Shown piece after piece: positions 34,043 through 43,325 of a DNA stretch of 64,000 nt; position 1 is the first letter of the stretch, and each line of letters begins with the position of its first letter. Made by a program: the position numbers and the translations under genes. The stretch is from SZUA-35 sp965530755. GTDB taxonomy: Bacteria; Actinomycetota; Acidimicrobiia; Acidimicrobiales; SZUA-35. The notes below the pieces were generated by a model that had not been told where the DNA came from, did not search any database, and was given only the letters and a program-made list of their open reading frames with translations. The stretch covers positions 1-64,000 of the forward strand of contig CBESNA010000007.1 in the NCBI GenBank assembly GCA_965530755.1. The letters run 5' to 3'.

Positions 34043-36580
34043 TCAGCTTCCGGATTCGACCTCGTAGCCTGCGGCGTCGATGGCGGCGATCACGGTTACC
34101 AGATTGCCGCCCACCACCGAGACGGTCTTGGCCTCGACGTCGACGGTGGCCGAGCGAACGTCGTCGACAGCTCCGACTGCGGCCTCGATCGAGGATTTGC
34201 AGTGGTTGCACGAGATGTCGGGCACCGAAAGCAGGTGGCTCGTGGGGGTGGTGGGGGTCGTGCTTGTCATTGTGGGCGCCTTTCGTGGACGTGTCGTGGG
34301 GTTCGTGCCGAATCTGCGGAGTCGGAGGCTGTTGGCGACGACGCTGACCGAGGAGAACGCCATGGCCGCGCCGGCCAGCATCGGGCTCAGGAATCCGGCA
34401 GCGGCGAGAGGAATGGCAGCGATGTTGTAGCCGAACGCCCAGACGAGATTCTGAGCGATCGTCCGATAGGTCCGCCGGGACAGTGCGATGGCTGTGACGA
34501 CACCCTCCAGATCGCCTCGCATGAGCGTGAGGTCGCTCGACTCGATGGCGACATCGGTGCCGGTGCCGATGGCGACACCGAGATCGGCCTGGACGAGCGC
34601 TGGCGCATCATTGATGCCGTCACCGACCATCGCAACGATCTCGCCCTCGCTCTGCAGGCGGGCGACCTCGGATTGCTTGTCCTGGGGTAGGACCTCGGCG
34701 ATCACGCGGTCGATGCCGACCTCTCGGGCGATGGCGTCGGCGGTCCGAGTGTTGTCGCCGGTGATCATCGTGACGGTGAGCCCGAGGTCATGAAGTCGGG
34801 CGACGGTCTCGATGGCGTCGTCCTTGATCGTGTCCGACACGGCAAGCACCCCTCGGATGCTGCCTTCCCACCCGACGAAGACTGCGGTACGTCCGAGGGT
34901 TTCGAATGCGGCAGCCTCGGCATCGAGGCGATCCGGCAGTGCGAGACCTGCGTCGGCCGCCAACTCGCGCCGGCCGACCCAGACCGTCGTACCGTCGACG
35001 TCGGCTCGAATGCCGTGCCCGGTGATCGAGTCGAAGTCGGTGACGGTCGGCAGCACACCGACGGAGTCGACCGCAGCCTTGGCTATGGCCCGACCGATCG
35101 GGTGTTCGCTGTCGGCCTCGACCGCACCGGCCCTGGTCAGCAGCTCGTTCTCGGCAGTGTCGCCGTCGACGACGATGTCGGTGAGCGACATCGCCCCCTT
35201 CGTGATGGTGCCGGTCTTGTCGAACACCACCGTGGTGATCGTGCCCGTGCGTTCGAGCACATCGACCGACTTGATGAGAATGCCCAGCTGAGCTCCTCGC
35301 CCGGTGCCGACCATGATCGCCATCGGTGTGGCGAGTCCGAGTGCGCACGGGCAAGCGATGATCATCACCGCCACGGCGGCAGAGACAGCGTCGCCGATGT
35401 CACCGCCGATCACGGCCCATCCGACGAACGTCATGAGGGCAATGGCCAGGACAACGGGAACGAAGATGGCGGAGATGCGATCGGCCAGGCGCTGCGCGCC
35501 GGACTTGCCGGTCTGCGCGTCCTCGACCATCTTCACGATCCCAGCCAGCGCCGTGTCGGCGCCGACCTTGGTGGCGCGGATGGTGAGAACTCCGGACGCG
35601 TTGATGGTGGCCCCGGCGACGACGTCGCCCGGAACCTTGTCGACCGGAGCCGATTCGCCGGTGAGCATCGACTCGTCGACCGCACTGGCCCCCTCGACCA
35701 CCTCGCCGTCGACGGGCACCTTCTCCCCTGGCCGGATCTTCACCACATCGCCGACCACGACCGACTCGACTGGCACCATCACTTCGACGCCATCGCGGAT
35801 CAACCGCGCTTCTTTCGCGCCGAGCTCGGCCAGCGCCCGCAGCGCCCGACTGGCCCGACCCTTGGCCCGAGCCTCCAGATATCGACCCAAGCTGATGAAG
35901 AAGACAATGACCACCGAGGCCTCGAAGTAGAGGTCCATACCGCCGGTCAGCAATTGTTGGACGCTGAAGGCGAAGGCCGAGAGGGTTCCCAGGGACACGA
36001 GCGTGTCCATGTTTGCGCCGAGGTGCCTGGCCCGACGGGCGGCGCCTTCCAGGAAGGGAAAGCCAACGACGAATTGCACAGGAGCGGCCAGGGCGAACTG
36101 CAACCATCGGAGCCAGGAGTTCTCCATGGCAACGTCGTGGAAGAACATCGTCGAAACCATGAAGGCGGCGATCGGCGCCGCCAACAGGGTGCGACGCCGC
36201 CACGCCACGAGATGTTCAATATCGGCGGCGTCGGCTTGCTCTGCTCGTTCTGCTGCGGTCGGACCACTCGAGACCGGAGCGGACTGCTCGTCATCGATCC
36301 CGTCCGGGACGACCAGGGCGTCGGCACTCAGTGTGTAGCCGGCGTTGTCGACCGCCGAGACCAGGCTCGTGACATCGACCCCCGCCTCGGCTTGGACGTG
36401 GGCTCGACCGGTGGCGTAGTTGACTTCGGCGTTGAGCACCCCCGGTTGCTTCGACAGCGTGCGTTGGACGCGAACCGCGCAAGATCCGCAGGTCATACCG
36501 CCGACCGATGCATCGATCTCGATCGGTCCGGTGGACGTTGGTCCGGTGGATGTGGTTTCAGTGGACGTGATGCCGGGCAC
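34043..36580 (-). CDS. copA: Copper P1B-1 ATPase with an extra C-terminal CopZ-like domain
   Basis: 845 aa from the GTG at 36580, preceded by AAAGGAGG; a TTG at 36598 lies upstream of that Shine-Dalgarno. N-terminal HMA domain (GGMTCGSCAVRV), eight membrane helices, CPC ion motif (IIACPCALGLATP), phosphorylation site DKTGTIT, GDGINDAP. Cu(I) exporter of the inner membrane. After the last helix (LRLRRF) a Pro/Thr linker leads to a second HMA domain (ISCNHCKSSIEAAVG) with chaperone dimensions. An internal ATG at 34270 with AAAGG 8 bases upstream could start a free 75-aa CopZ. Expressed from a CueR-like promoter (36607-36638), next to a MerR regulator. Confidence 0.93.
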   Translation of the reverse strand: MPGITSTETTSTGPTSTGPIEIDASVGGMTCGSCAVRVQRTLSKQPGVLNAEVNYATGRAHVQAEAGVDVTSLVSAVDNAGYTLSADALVVPDGIDDEQSAPVSSGPTAAERAEQADAADIEHLVAWRRRTLLAAPIAAFMVSTMFFHDVAMENSWLRWLQFALAAPVQFVVGFPFLEGAARRARHLGANMDTLVSLGTLSAFAFSVQQLLTGGMDLYFEASVVIVFFISLGRYLEARAKGRASRALRALAELGAKEARLIRDGVEVMVPVESVVVGDVVKIRPGEKVPVDGEVVEGASAVDESMLTGESAPVDKVPGDVVAGATINASGVLTIRATKVGADTALAGIVKMVEDAQTGKSGAQRLADRISAIFVPVVLAIALMTFVGWAVIGGDIGDAVSAAVAVMIIACPCALGLATPMAIMVGTGRGAQLGILIKSVDVLERTGTITTVVFDKTGTITKGAMSLTDIVVDGDTAENELLTRAGAVEADSEHPIGRAIAKAAVDSVGVLPTVTDFDSITGHGIRADVDGTTVWVGRRELAADAGLALPDRLDAEAAAFETLGRTAVFVGWEGSIRGVLAVSDTIKDDAIETVARLHDLGLTVTMITGDNTRTADAIAREVGIDRVIAEVLPQDKQSEVARLQSEGEIVAMVGDGINDAPALVQADLGVAIGTGTDVAIESSDLTLMRGDLEGVVTAIALSRRTYRTIAQNLVWAFGYNIAAIPLAAAGFLSPMLAGAAMAFSSVSVVANSLRLRRFGTNPTTRPRKAPTMTSTTPTTPTSHLLSVPDISCNHCKSSIEAAVGAVDDVRSATVDVEAKTVSVVGGNLVTVIAAIDAAGYEVESGS

Positions 36581-36606
36581 GGGGCCTCCTTTGTACAACA
36601 GCCTCC

Positions 36607-36638
36607 ATTCTAGACCTTCCAGTGTGCTGGAAGGTCAA
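36607..36638 (-). promoter_or_regulatory. CueR/MerR-type promoter and operator of copA
   Basis: Perfect inverted repeat with arms GACCTTCCAG and CTGGAAGGTC around TGTG (36613-36636). On the minus strand it occupies the spacer between TTGACC (-35, 36633-36638) and TAGAAT (-10, 36607-36612). The spacer is 20 bp, the over-long spacing of MerR-family promoters. It closely resembles the E. coli copA CueR site. Confidence 0.85.
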
Positions 36639-37048
36639 GCGCGATCAGCTACGCTTTTCACAATCACCTGGCAGCGATTGGAATCGGTGCATGTCGAAGG
36701 GTCGAGTCCGCCCGCCCGTTTCGACAAGGCAGCCAACTCGCGTCGCTGGCGTTTCATTGCCTCGATCTGGGCGTCAAGCCCGTCCAGATGGCGGAGCAGC
36801 AACGCCCGGGTGTGCTCGCAGCTCTGACCCCCCGCGTCCTTTATGTCCAGAACCGAAGCAATCTCGGCCAGGGTGAGCCCACTCGCTTGGGCCTGTTTCA
36901 CGAACTCCAGACGATCGACGGCATCGGCGCCATAGACCCGGTACCCCGAGGCCGTGCGCTCGGGTGCAGCGAGCAGCCCTACCGATTCGTAGTACCGAAT
37001 GGTCTTCGTGGTGAGGCCGACGGCGTCGCCGAGTTCCCCGATTCTCAT
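36635..37048 (-). CDS. MerR-family metal-responsive regulator
   Basis: 137 aa. The N-terminal winged helix starts MRIGELGDAVGLTTKTIRYY, followed by a dimerisation coiled coil. Metal-site cysteines: GGQSCEH near residue 80 (the position used by ZntR/MerR) and STCTDSNRCQV near residue 120, a Cys-x5-Cys rather than the Cys-x7-Cys of CueR. Its stop abuts the copA promoter, and the CueR-like operator suggests control of copA and perhaps of the CopB-type ATPase at 57437. Cu(I) is the likely signal, but the loop spacing leaves other soft metals possible. Confidence 0.87.
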   Translation of the reverse strand: MRIGELGDAVGLTTKTIRYYESVGLLAAPERTASGYRVYGADAVDRLEFVKQAQASGLTLAEIASVLDIKDAGGQSCEHTRALLLRHLDGLDAQIEAMKRQRRELAALSKRAGGLDPSTCTDSNRCQVIVKSVADRA

Positions 37049-37057
37049 GAGGGAAGG

Positions 37058-38749
37058 CTACTCACTCCCGGCCTGCTCCGAGGCCGGGATGGCCGCTCGA
37101 GCCGTCCGTTTCGCGAAGTAGTAGACGCGTTTCAGGTTCGCCACCAGATCGGTCTCGAATCGATAGAGCGCGACTCGGTCGGCGTCATTGGAGCTCAAGC
37201 GGTTGACGTAGTGCCCGGCGATCTCGTCCGCCTTGGCGTTGATGTCGCGCTTCATGCGCGAAACTCTCTTCGCATCCATCGGATCTGCTTCGCTCAGTGC
37301 AACCACCGACAAATCGAAGGCTCGACTCACCATGGCGTGGAACTCCTCGATGAGCACCCGAGTCTCGGCGCTCACGGTGTAGCCGTTGGCGAGCCGATCT
37401 CTGCCGAGCGAGATGAGGTTCGTCTCGATCACGTCACCGATCGCTTCGAGGTTGTTGGTCGCCTCCATGAGATCCATGAGTTCGTCCGTCGAACTGGCGC
37501 TGAGCGAACGCTCACTCACACGACCCAGGTACGTGATGATCTGGCCGTGCAGCGCGTCGACCTCGTCGTCGAGTTCCTCGACAGCATTGAGCGCTTCCGC
37601 CGGCCCGTCGAGCATCGCCGGGAGCACCTCGGTGAGCATCTGCCTGACCCGCTTCGCCATCCGCATCAGCTCGAGGCGGGCACGGCCGAGAGCGAGGGTC
37701 GGCGTGCGAAGAAGGGCGTCGTCGAGATGCTTGAGTCGGATCGGTTCCTCACCCGGTCGGTCGGGAACGATTCGCACGACCAGCCGCTCGAGCTGGGGAA
37801 CGAACGCAAGGAAGACCAGCGAATTCGTGACGTTGAAAATGGTGTGGGCGTTCGCGACCTGCCGGGCCAGCGGGCCGCCGATGGACTCCACCGTCCCAGC
37901 CAACCTTCCGACGAACGGGAGCCAGGCCAGAGCGCCGACGAGGTTGAAGAGCGTGTGCACCACGGCAGCCCGCTGGGCGTTGCGCGACCTGCCGATCGCC
38001 GCCAGCTGGGCCGTGACCGAGGTACCGACATTCGCACCGAGTACCAAAGCAATGGCGGCGTCGGCCGACACAAGGCCCTCGCTGGCCAACACGATCACGA
38101 TGCCGGTCGTCGCCGACGACGACTGCACCACCGCCGTGAATGCCAATCCGACCAGGAGCGCCAAGATCGGGTTCTTCATCGCTGCCATGGCATCGATGAA
38201 CGGCTCGTAGCTGCGAAGCGGCTCCATGGCCTCGCCCATCACCGCCATCCCGAAAAAGATCAGGCCGAGGCCCATCATCAGGTTTCCCTGGGTGGTCCGC
38301 TTTTCGGTCTTGCTCAGGAATGCGACGGCATACCCGACGCCCACGATCATCAGCGCGTAGCGGTCGACGGAGAAAGCAACGATCTGCGCCGTGATCGTCG
38401 TGCCGACGTTCGCCCCGAGGATCACGCCGATCCCCTGCGTCAGGTTCATGACGCCGGACGAGATGAACCCGACGACGAGGACCGTCGTGACCGAGGACGA
38501 CTGAATGATTGCGGTGACGCCGGCGCCGGACAGCGCACCGGCGAAGCGATTCTTGGTCATCCGTTCGAGGACGTGACGCACCCGGTTGCCGGCCGCCACC
38601 CGGAGCGCCTCGGTCATCCGATCCATGCCGAACAGGAACAACGCCAGCCCGCCGAACAGCGCCGTGATCACGATGAACCAGTCGATCGAATCTTTCGGCT
38701 CCACCTCCGCCGCCACGACAAGGACATTCATGGCGAAAGAAGACATCAC
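37058..38749 (-). CDS. Na+/phosphate cotransporter (NptA/PhoU-domain type)
   Basis: 563 aa. Two inverted repeats carry the family's QSSS motifs (IIQSSSVTTVLVVG and VVQSSSATTGIVIV) with GANVGTT and GANVGTS, about eight membrane helices in residues 20-330. A helical PhoU-like cytoplasmic domain occupies about 360-550. Family members import inorganic phosphate with sodium. It starts with ATGATG; 9 bp separate its stop from the start of the MerR gene downstream. Confidence 0.92.
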   Translation of the reverse strand: MMSSFAMNVLVVAAEVEPKDSIDWFIVITALFGGLALFLFGMDRMTEALRVAAGNRVRHVLERMTKNRFAGALSGAGVTAIIQSSSVTTVLVVGFISSGVMNLTQGIGVILGANVGTTITAQIVAFSVDRYALMIVGVGYAVAFLSKTEKRTTQGNLMMGLGLIFFGMAVMGEAMEPLRSYEPFIDAMAAMKNPILALLVGLAFTAVVQSSSATTGIVIVLASEGLVSADAAIALVLGANVGTSVTAQLAAIGRSRNAQRAAVVHTLFNLVGALAWLPFVGRLAGTVESIGGPLARQVANAHTIFNVTNSLVFLAFVPQLERLVVRIVPDRPGEEPIRLKHLDDALLRTPTLALGRARLELMRMAKRVRQMLTEVLPAMLDGPAEALNAVEELDDEVDALHGQIITYLGRVSERSLSASSTDELMDLMEATNNLEAIGDVIETNLISLGRDRLANGYTVSAETRVLIEEFHAMVSRAFDLSVVALSEADPMDAKRVSRMKRDINAKADEIAGHYVNRLSSNDADRVALYRFETDLVANLKRVYYFAKRTARAAIPASEQAGSE

Positions 38750-38829
38750 GTCACTATCGCCGCCCGGGCTCCTGTTGGCGAGCCGAACCGGGACGAAAGT
38801 TCCTCATGAGCTTCGAGACCGGACCCGAC

Positions 38830-39255
38830 TCAGTCGGTCGACTCGAGACTGACTCCCGTGATCGACCAGTTGCCGTTGGCATCGGTCTCCATCCGGAGCT
38901 GGAACGCCTGGAACCAGTCGGTGAACACGTAGCAACCGCCTGGTTGAGCGCAGTCATCATCACCGGCGCTCATGTTCACTCCCTGTTCCATCATCGAGGC
39001 GAGCATGTCGAGGAGATCGCCACCGGGATCGGCAGCGGCCAGGAGTTCGTCAACCCGTGCGGTGTCACCTGCGGTTGCGGCGGCGATGAAGTCTGCCCTC
39101 AACTCTTCGGCGGACGACCCCGATGCGACCGAGGTATCGGGCTCGGTGATCGTGGTCTCCGGGGCATTCACGGCGATTTCTGCGTCAGGTGTGGAACCGC
39201 AGGCGGTGGCGACGATGGCGGTGGCGACCGCCACGGCAAGGAGTTGGTTTCGCAT
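38830..39255 (-). CDS. Putative lipoprotein of unknown function
   Basis: 141 aa. Signal peptide with lipobox ATAC (Cys19), then a Thr/Pro-rich linker and a small domain with acidic helices and a pair of cysteines (DDDCAQPGGCYVF) that could form a disulfide. The C-terminus (MRMETDANGNWSI-like, LRMETDANGNW) resembles the last strands of SnoaL/NTF2-like folds. No family recognised. It is a single gene with 80-96-bp flanks. Confidence 0.75.
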   Translation of the reverse strand: MRNQLLAVAVATAIVATACGSTPDAEIAVNAPETTITEPDTSVASGSSAEELRADFIAAATAGDTARVDELLAAADPGGDLLDMLASMMEQGVNMSAGDDDCAQPGGCYVFTDWFQAFQLRMETDANGNWSITGVSLESTD

Positions 39256-39351
39256 GATTTTGGTTTCCTGTCTCGAAGGGTGTTGGTTTTGCAGGTGAGT
39301 CGAGATTTTCAGCTCAGAAGTTCCCGGAATTTCCGGAATTTCTCGCCCGAT

Positions 39352-40632
39352 TCAGGGCGCCACCTCGAAGTCATGCCTGAGAACCGATGGTTCGTCTCCC
39401 TGTTGTTCCACCAAGAGCGTCACATGGCCCGGTCCAGCGGTGGCCGGCACCAACTCGAGGGAGGCGACGCCCGGGTACTCGCCACCGTTGGGTCCGTACA
39501 CCGTCCATGACATTCCCGCGGTGCCTTCCACTGCGACGACTGCGGTGTCACCCACGCGGATCCTCGTGGGAAGTCGCATCGTGACGTCTCCCGAGTCGAG
39601 GCTCACGACGCATGAAGTGAAGCCGTCATCATCAGCGCTACAGGGAGACCCATCGGCCATCACCATCCAGCCGACCACGGAGGCAGCAACGACGGCCACC
39701 GCCGCCGGCACCCACCTCGTCCAACCCCACCGCGCCTGGGGCGACGCAGCGGCCAGAGTCTCAGATGTGAGCGCCATGACGTCCGACGATGCCAGAAGCG
39801 CTGATCGGAACGCGAGACGCCAGCTCTGGGCATCGGCATGGCGTTCTTTCGGCTCCAGCGCCAAACCGATACGCACTTCGGCGATGACCTCCGGACCGAA
39901 GCCCGACTCCCGGATCAGCGCTTCCACATCATCGGGGTCCATCAGCCCCGGCGCCCGCCCCGAGATGAGCCACACGAGTACGGCGGTCGCGGCGTACAGA
40001 TCGGCCTTGGGCGACACCATCGAGACGCCGAGGCGCTGTTCGGGGGCGTTGAACCCGATGGTTCCGCCACCGACGGTCAGCCCTGAGTGCATGGCGAGGT
40101 CCTTGGCGTGCCCGAGGTCGGCCACCACCAGTCGTTCGGTCGCGGCAACGAACGAGGCCGACGTGTCGTGTGGAGTTGTCACCCGCCGGATGAGGACATT
40201 CGACGGCGTCAGGTCGCGGTGGACCACGTCTTCAGCGTGGATTGCCGACAGGGCCTCACCGAGAACATCGGCGACCGCGGCGACATCCGCCGCCGACACG
40301 ACGTGGCCTTCGCTACGCCACGCCTCGACGCGCCGGCCGAGGTCGCCACCTTCTGCCAGGTCCAACACGAAGTAGGGCTGGTGGGAGTCGGTTTCTCCCA
40401 CATCGGTGACTCTGACGACGGCGTCGCTTCTGATCCGCCGCAGCGCGTGAGCCTCCCCAAGGAACCGTGCCCGGATCTCCGGATTGCGGCTGTGGTTCTC
40501 GGCCAACACCTTGACCGCGACCGTGTCGCCGAACCGGGTATCGGTCGCTCCGTAGACAGTGGCGAATCCGCCCGTGCCGATCACACCATCAATGCGATAC
40601 ACGCCCCAGGTGCTTCCGATCGGGTCACTCAT
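39352..40632 (-). CDS. Membrane-anchored serine/threonine protein kinase
   Basis: 426 aa from the ATG at 40632. Hanks-type kinase: Gly loop GTGGFATVYG (19-28), Lys41 in VAVKVL, catalytic HRDLTPSN with Asp140 and Asn145, and DLG (Asp172) in place of DFG. One membrane helix near residues 305-325 is followed by an extracellular beta-rich domain with two Cys (PCSADDDGFTSC). Translationally coupled to an ECF sigma factor gene (8-bp overlap), so kinase and sigma factor probably form one signalling unit. Confidence 0.9.
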   Translation of the reverse strand: MSDPIGSTWGVYRIDGVIGTGGFATVYGATDTRFGDTVAVKVLAENHSRNPEIRARFLGEAHALRRIRSDAVVRVTDVGETDSHQPYFVLDLAEGGDLGRRVEAWRSEGHVVSAADVAAVADVLGEALSAIHAEDVVHRDLTPSNVLIRRVTTPHDTSASFVAATERLVVADLGHAKDLAMHSGLTVGGGTIGFNAPEQRLGVSMVSPKADLYAATAVLVWLISGRAPGLMDPDDVEALIRESGFGPEVIAEVRIGLALEPKERHADAQSWRLAFRSALLASSDVMALTSETLAAASPQARWGWTRWVPAAVAVVAASVVGWMVMADGSPCSADDDGFTSCVVSLDSGDVTMRLPTRIRVGDTAVVAVEGTAGMSWTVYGPNGGEYPGVASLELVPATAGPGHVTLLVEQQGDEPSVLRHDFEVAP

Positions 40633-41293
40633 ACAAACCCCCGACCTGCCCGGCGAGCATTGCTCGACCACGCGCGATTCGGGACTTGACGGTGTTGAGG
40701 TTGAGGTCGAGTCGATTCGCAATCTCGTCGTAGCTGCACCCGTCGATGTCGCGAAGGCGAACCGGTTCCCCGAACGTGGTCGGCAGCCTCTCCAGAGCGG
40801 CCTGAACGACCGAGCGGGTCGCAATCATCGAACTGAGGCGGGCCGACACAGACGCCGGCTCGTCATCGCCAACGGCCTCGGTGTTCCGTTGCCGGCGAAG
40901 GAAGTCGACCGCGGTGTTCGAGGCCACCCTGAACAACCACGTGGAGAACCTGGCCCGACCGTCGAACCCAGAGATCGCTGTCGTCAGCTTCATCAGAACG
41001 TCTTGGTTGACATCCTCGGCGTCGTGGGGATTTGCAATGAGACGCCGGATGGCCGGCATGGCCAAGCTGCGGCTCTGCACGACGTTCAGGAGCAGGCCAA
41101 CCGCCGAGTCCGACCCGGATGCCGCTGCCACGGCGACGGTGTCGACGAGCCCCGCCAATGCGTCCCGATCTGACGCTGTCTCGATGAGATGGGCAACCCG
41201 GGCGACGGTGCCGGCATCCTCAGCAACGAGGCCGTCGCACATGCTCTCGTCGACGACCACCGCTCTCTTCTGTTCATCTGCGCCCACGGGCAC
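40625..41293 (-). CDS. ECF-type RNA polymerase sigma factor
   Basis: 222 aa. Region 2 (NPHDAEDVNQDVLMKL, RFSTWLFRVASNTAVDFLRR) and region 4 (LPTTFGEPVRLRDIDGCSYDEIANRLDLNLNTVKSRIARGR) are clear. About 70 residues precede region 2, longer than in minimal ECF factors; the first ATG is used but a later start is possible. No anti-sigma factor is adjacent; the next gene is a Ser/Thr kinase, suggesting control by phosphorylation as in kinase-linked ECF groups. Confidence 0.9.
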   Translation of the reverse strand: MPVGADEQKRAVVVDESMCDGLVAEDAGTVARVAHLIETASDRDALAGLVDTVAVAAASGSDSAVGLLLNVVQSRSLAMPAIRRLIANPHDAEDVNQDVLMKLTTAISGFDGRARFSTWLFRVASNTAVDFLRRQRNTEAVGDDEPASVSARLSSMIATRSVVQAALERLPTTFGEPVRLRDIDGCSYDEIANRLDLNLNTVKSRIARGRAMLAGQVGGLYE

Positions 41294-41497
41294 CGCCTCG
41301 AGCCGAGACGGATGCTGTCCGAGCCGGAGCGAGCAGTTCTCCCGTCAATGCGAGCACGCAGTGTAGGACGGCGGTCAGAAGCTCCGCATCACACGATTCG
41401 AGGCTCAGGTGGATCGTCCGGCACGGGGGGCTCACTCGGAGGGGGAATCGGCTGCTCGCCTGGGACCGGGATACCTGCGAAGTCAGTCGTGAGAACC

Positions 41498-42418
41498 TTA
41501 GAGCGGAGGGCTGACCGGCGACACGAAACCCGGTGGCTTGACTGCGATCACCGAGCAACGGACCTGGTCGAGCACGGATTCGGCGGTGTTGCCCATGATC
41601 AATCCGCTGACTCCGGATCGTGCGACGGTTCCCAAGACGAGGACGTTGATCCGGTGCTTCTCGGCAACCCCCCGAATGACATCAGCTGCGGGGCCCTTCT
41701 CGAGGTGGATGTGCCATGAACTCGTGTCTCGACCGGTCGCTGCAATCACAACCTCGAGCGATGTCTCATGGCTCGCACGCTCATCCTCCAGGAGGTCGTC
41801 AACCTCGTCCGCTGGAACCTGCAGGAAACCAGGCGAACGCAGCGTGGATTCGCCGTACAGCTCCCAGGAGTGCACCACATGCAGTTCGCCACCGAACGTT
41901 TCCACCATCGACGCTGCGACGTCGAGGATCATCCGATTCAGCTCGGCTTCGACAGGATCGGGATTGACCGCTGCGAGGACCCGCTGGGTGCGGGCCCGAG
42001 TCGGGCGAATCACCCAGACCGGGGACGGACACTTCCGGAGTAGTCGCTTGATGGTCGCGTGATCCTCTGCGTCGTCATCAGTCGTGACGACCACGAGATC
42101 GTGATCGTCGCGGAGGACACGCTCGATGATGCTGAGAGCCGGGCTCCCCTTGCCGATGTCGGTGCGAACGGGGACGTTCGTTTCTGTCGGCACACACCGG
42201 GCCAGGACTGCGGCCATGGCATCGTGCTCGGCCCGCTCGACGGCCTTGAGGTGTTCGGCTCGATGCAGGCCTCGTTGGAAGAGCGTCGGCTCGGGGATCA
42301 CTCCGTACATCGTGAGCGACGCACCATGCCGACTGGCCAGTTCCTCGACACGACGAACGGCCACCGGGTTGCCTGTCATCGTGAGTGGACTGAAGAGAAT
42401 GTTGCTGAATCGAAGCAC
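41498..42418 (-). CDS. Tandem universal stress protein
   Basis: 306 aa from the GTG at 42418, preceded by GAGAGGA; the open frame continues upstream to 42463 without a better start. Two UspA-type domains in tandem. The C-terminal one carries the ATP-binding signature VLGTVARSGVSGLIMGNTAESVLDQV (shown in part: GTVARSGVSG and GNTAE); the N-terminal one is degenerate. Such proteins act in stress and dormancy responses. Promoter shared with the divergent lipoprotein gene. The 204 bp on the other side (41294-41497) hold only a proline-rich open frame without start codon. Confidence 0.88.
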   Translation of the reverse strand: MLRFSNILFSPLTMTGNPVAVRRVEELASRHGASLTMYGVIPEPTLFQRGLHRAEHLKAVERAEHDAMAAVLARCVPTETNVPVRTDIGKGSPALSIIERVLRDDHDLVVVTTDDDAEDHATIKRLLRKCPSPVWVIRPTRARTQRVLAAVNPDPVEAELNRMILDVAASMVETFGGELHVVHSWELYGESTLRSPGFLQVPADEVDDLLEDERASHETSLEVVIAATGRDTSSWHIHLEKGPAADVIRGVAEKHRINVLVLGTVARSGVSGLIMGNTAESVLDQVRCSVIAVKPPGFVSPVSPPL

Positions 42419-42518
42419 GGTGATTCCTCTCGATGAGATGACGCTAACTGCGGCGGCGTTCACGGACTAGAGGCGATGGACCCTGCGTCAGAACCGTGAA
42501 GGACACTAGGTTCAGCTC

Positions 42519-43316
42519 GTGGCCACACATCGACGTCGAAGACTGATTCAGCCAGTCATTCTTTCCATTGCCTCCTTGGCGCTCGTGACGAGTGCGTGCG
42601 GCTCGGACGAGCCGGCCGCGACCAGCACGACGGCGGCGCCGACAACGGAGCCCACGAGTGAGACGACCGCAGACGGGTCGACCACCACGATCGAGGCCAC
42701 GACCTCGACCACGACCGAAGCGACCACCACCACGACTGAGCTCGCAGGCGAACCATTCGATGGTTTCATCTTCGAGGGCGACGAACTCGGAGTCGTTGGT
42801 GTCGACGCTGACGACCAGCTGAACGTCCGTGCCGCGCCCGGCACCGGCGCCGACATCAGCGCAACGCTCGATCCCACCGCCATGGGAATCGAGGCGACCG
42901 GCGATGAGTGGCTGCTGCCCGGATCCATCTGGTACGAGGTGCGGGTCGACGAGGCCGTCGGCTGGGTCAACTCCAGGTTCGTCGCTTTCATCGGCGGCAC
43001 TGACGACTTCACGGCCGGCTACATCGACGCCCACGGGCGGACGGGAGCCGAGACCATGAACGATCTCGGCCAGATAGTTGCCGAGAATCTCGCATCGGAG
43101 GATCCGCCGTCACGAATCACTCGATCGGTTGCCGCCAGCGTCGGGGACCTCGGTGAGGTCACCTACGACGTCGTCGGTCTCGGCGACGACGCCACGGCCG
43201 GGTTCAGGCTTCACATCTTCGCCACCGAGGACGAGAGCGGTGATGGCTTCACCCTCCGGACCATCGAGGGCACGTTCTTCTGCGCCCGGGGCGTCAGCGA
43301 CGAGAACTGCCTCTGA
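42519..43316 (+). CDS. SH3-domain lipoprotein with Thr-rich linker
   Basis: 265 aa from a GTG at 42519. Lipoprotein signal peptide with lipobox TSAC (Cys27), a long Thr/Glu/Ala linker (about 33-75) and a bacterial SH3-like domain (LNVRAAPGTGADI ... WYEVRV...VGWVNSRFV). The C-terminal 100 residues contain one Cys pair (FFCARGVSDENC). It probably sits on the cell surface, contacting peptidoglycan or another wall polymer; specific role unknown. Confidence 0.8.
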   Translation: MATHRRRRLIQPVILSIASLALVTSACGSDEPAATSTTAAPTTEPTSETTADGSTTTIEATTSTTTEATTTTTELAGEPFDGFIFEGDELGVVGVDADDQLNVRAAPGTGADISATLDPTAMGIEATGDEWLLPGSIWYEVRVDEAVGWVNSRFVAFIGGTDDFTAGYIDAHGRTGAETMNDLGQIVAENLASEDPPSRITRSVAASVGDLGEVTYDVVGLGDDATAGFRLHIFATEDESGDGFTLRTIEGTFFCARGVSDENCL

Positions 43317-43325
43317 TCCTGCGTT

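Noticed and set aside
34790..36613. 607-codon plus-strand frame opposite copA
   Set aside because: His/Asp/Gly-rich antisense translation; copA is unambiguous on the other strand.
41389..41496. Proline-rich minus-strand frame (IPPPSEPPVPDDPPEP) between the sigma-factor and stress-protein genes
   Set aside because: Composition looks coding, but no ATG, GTG or TTG is in frame before an upstream stop; not called as a gene.
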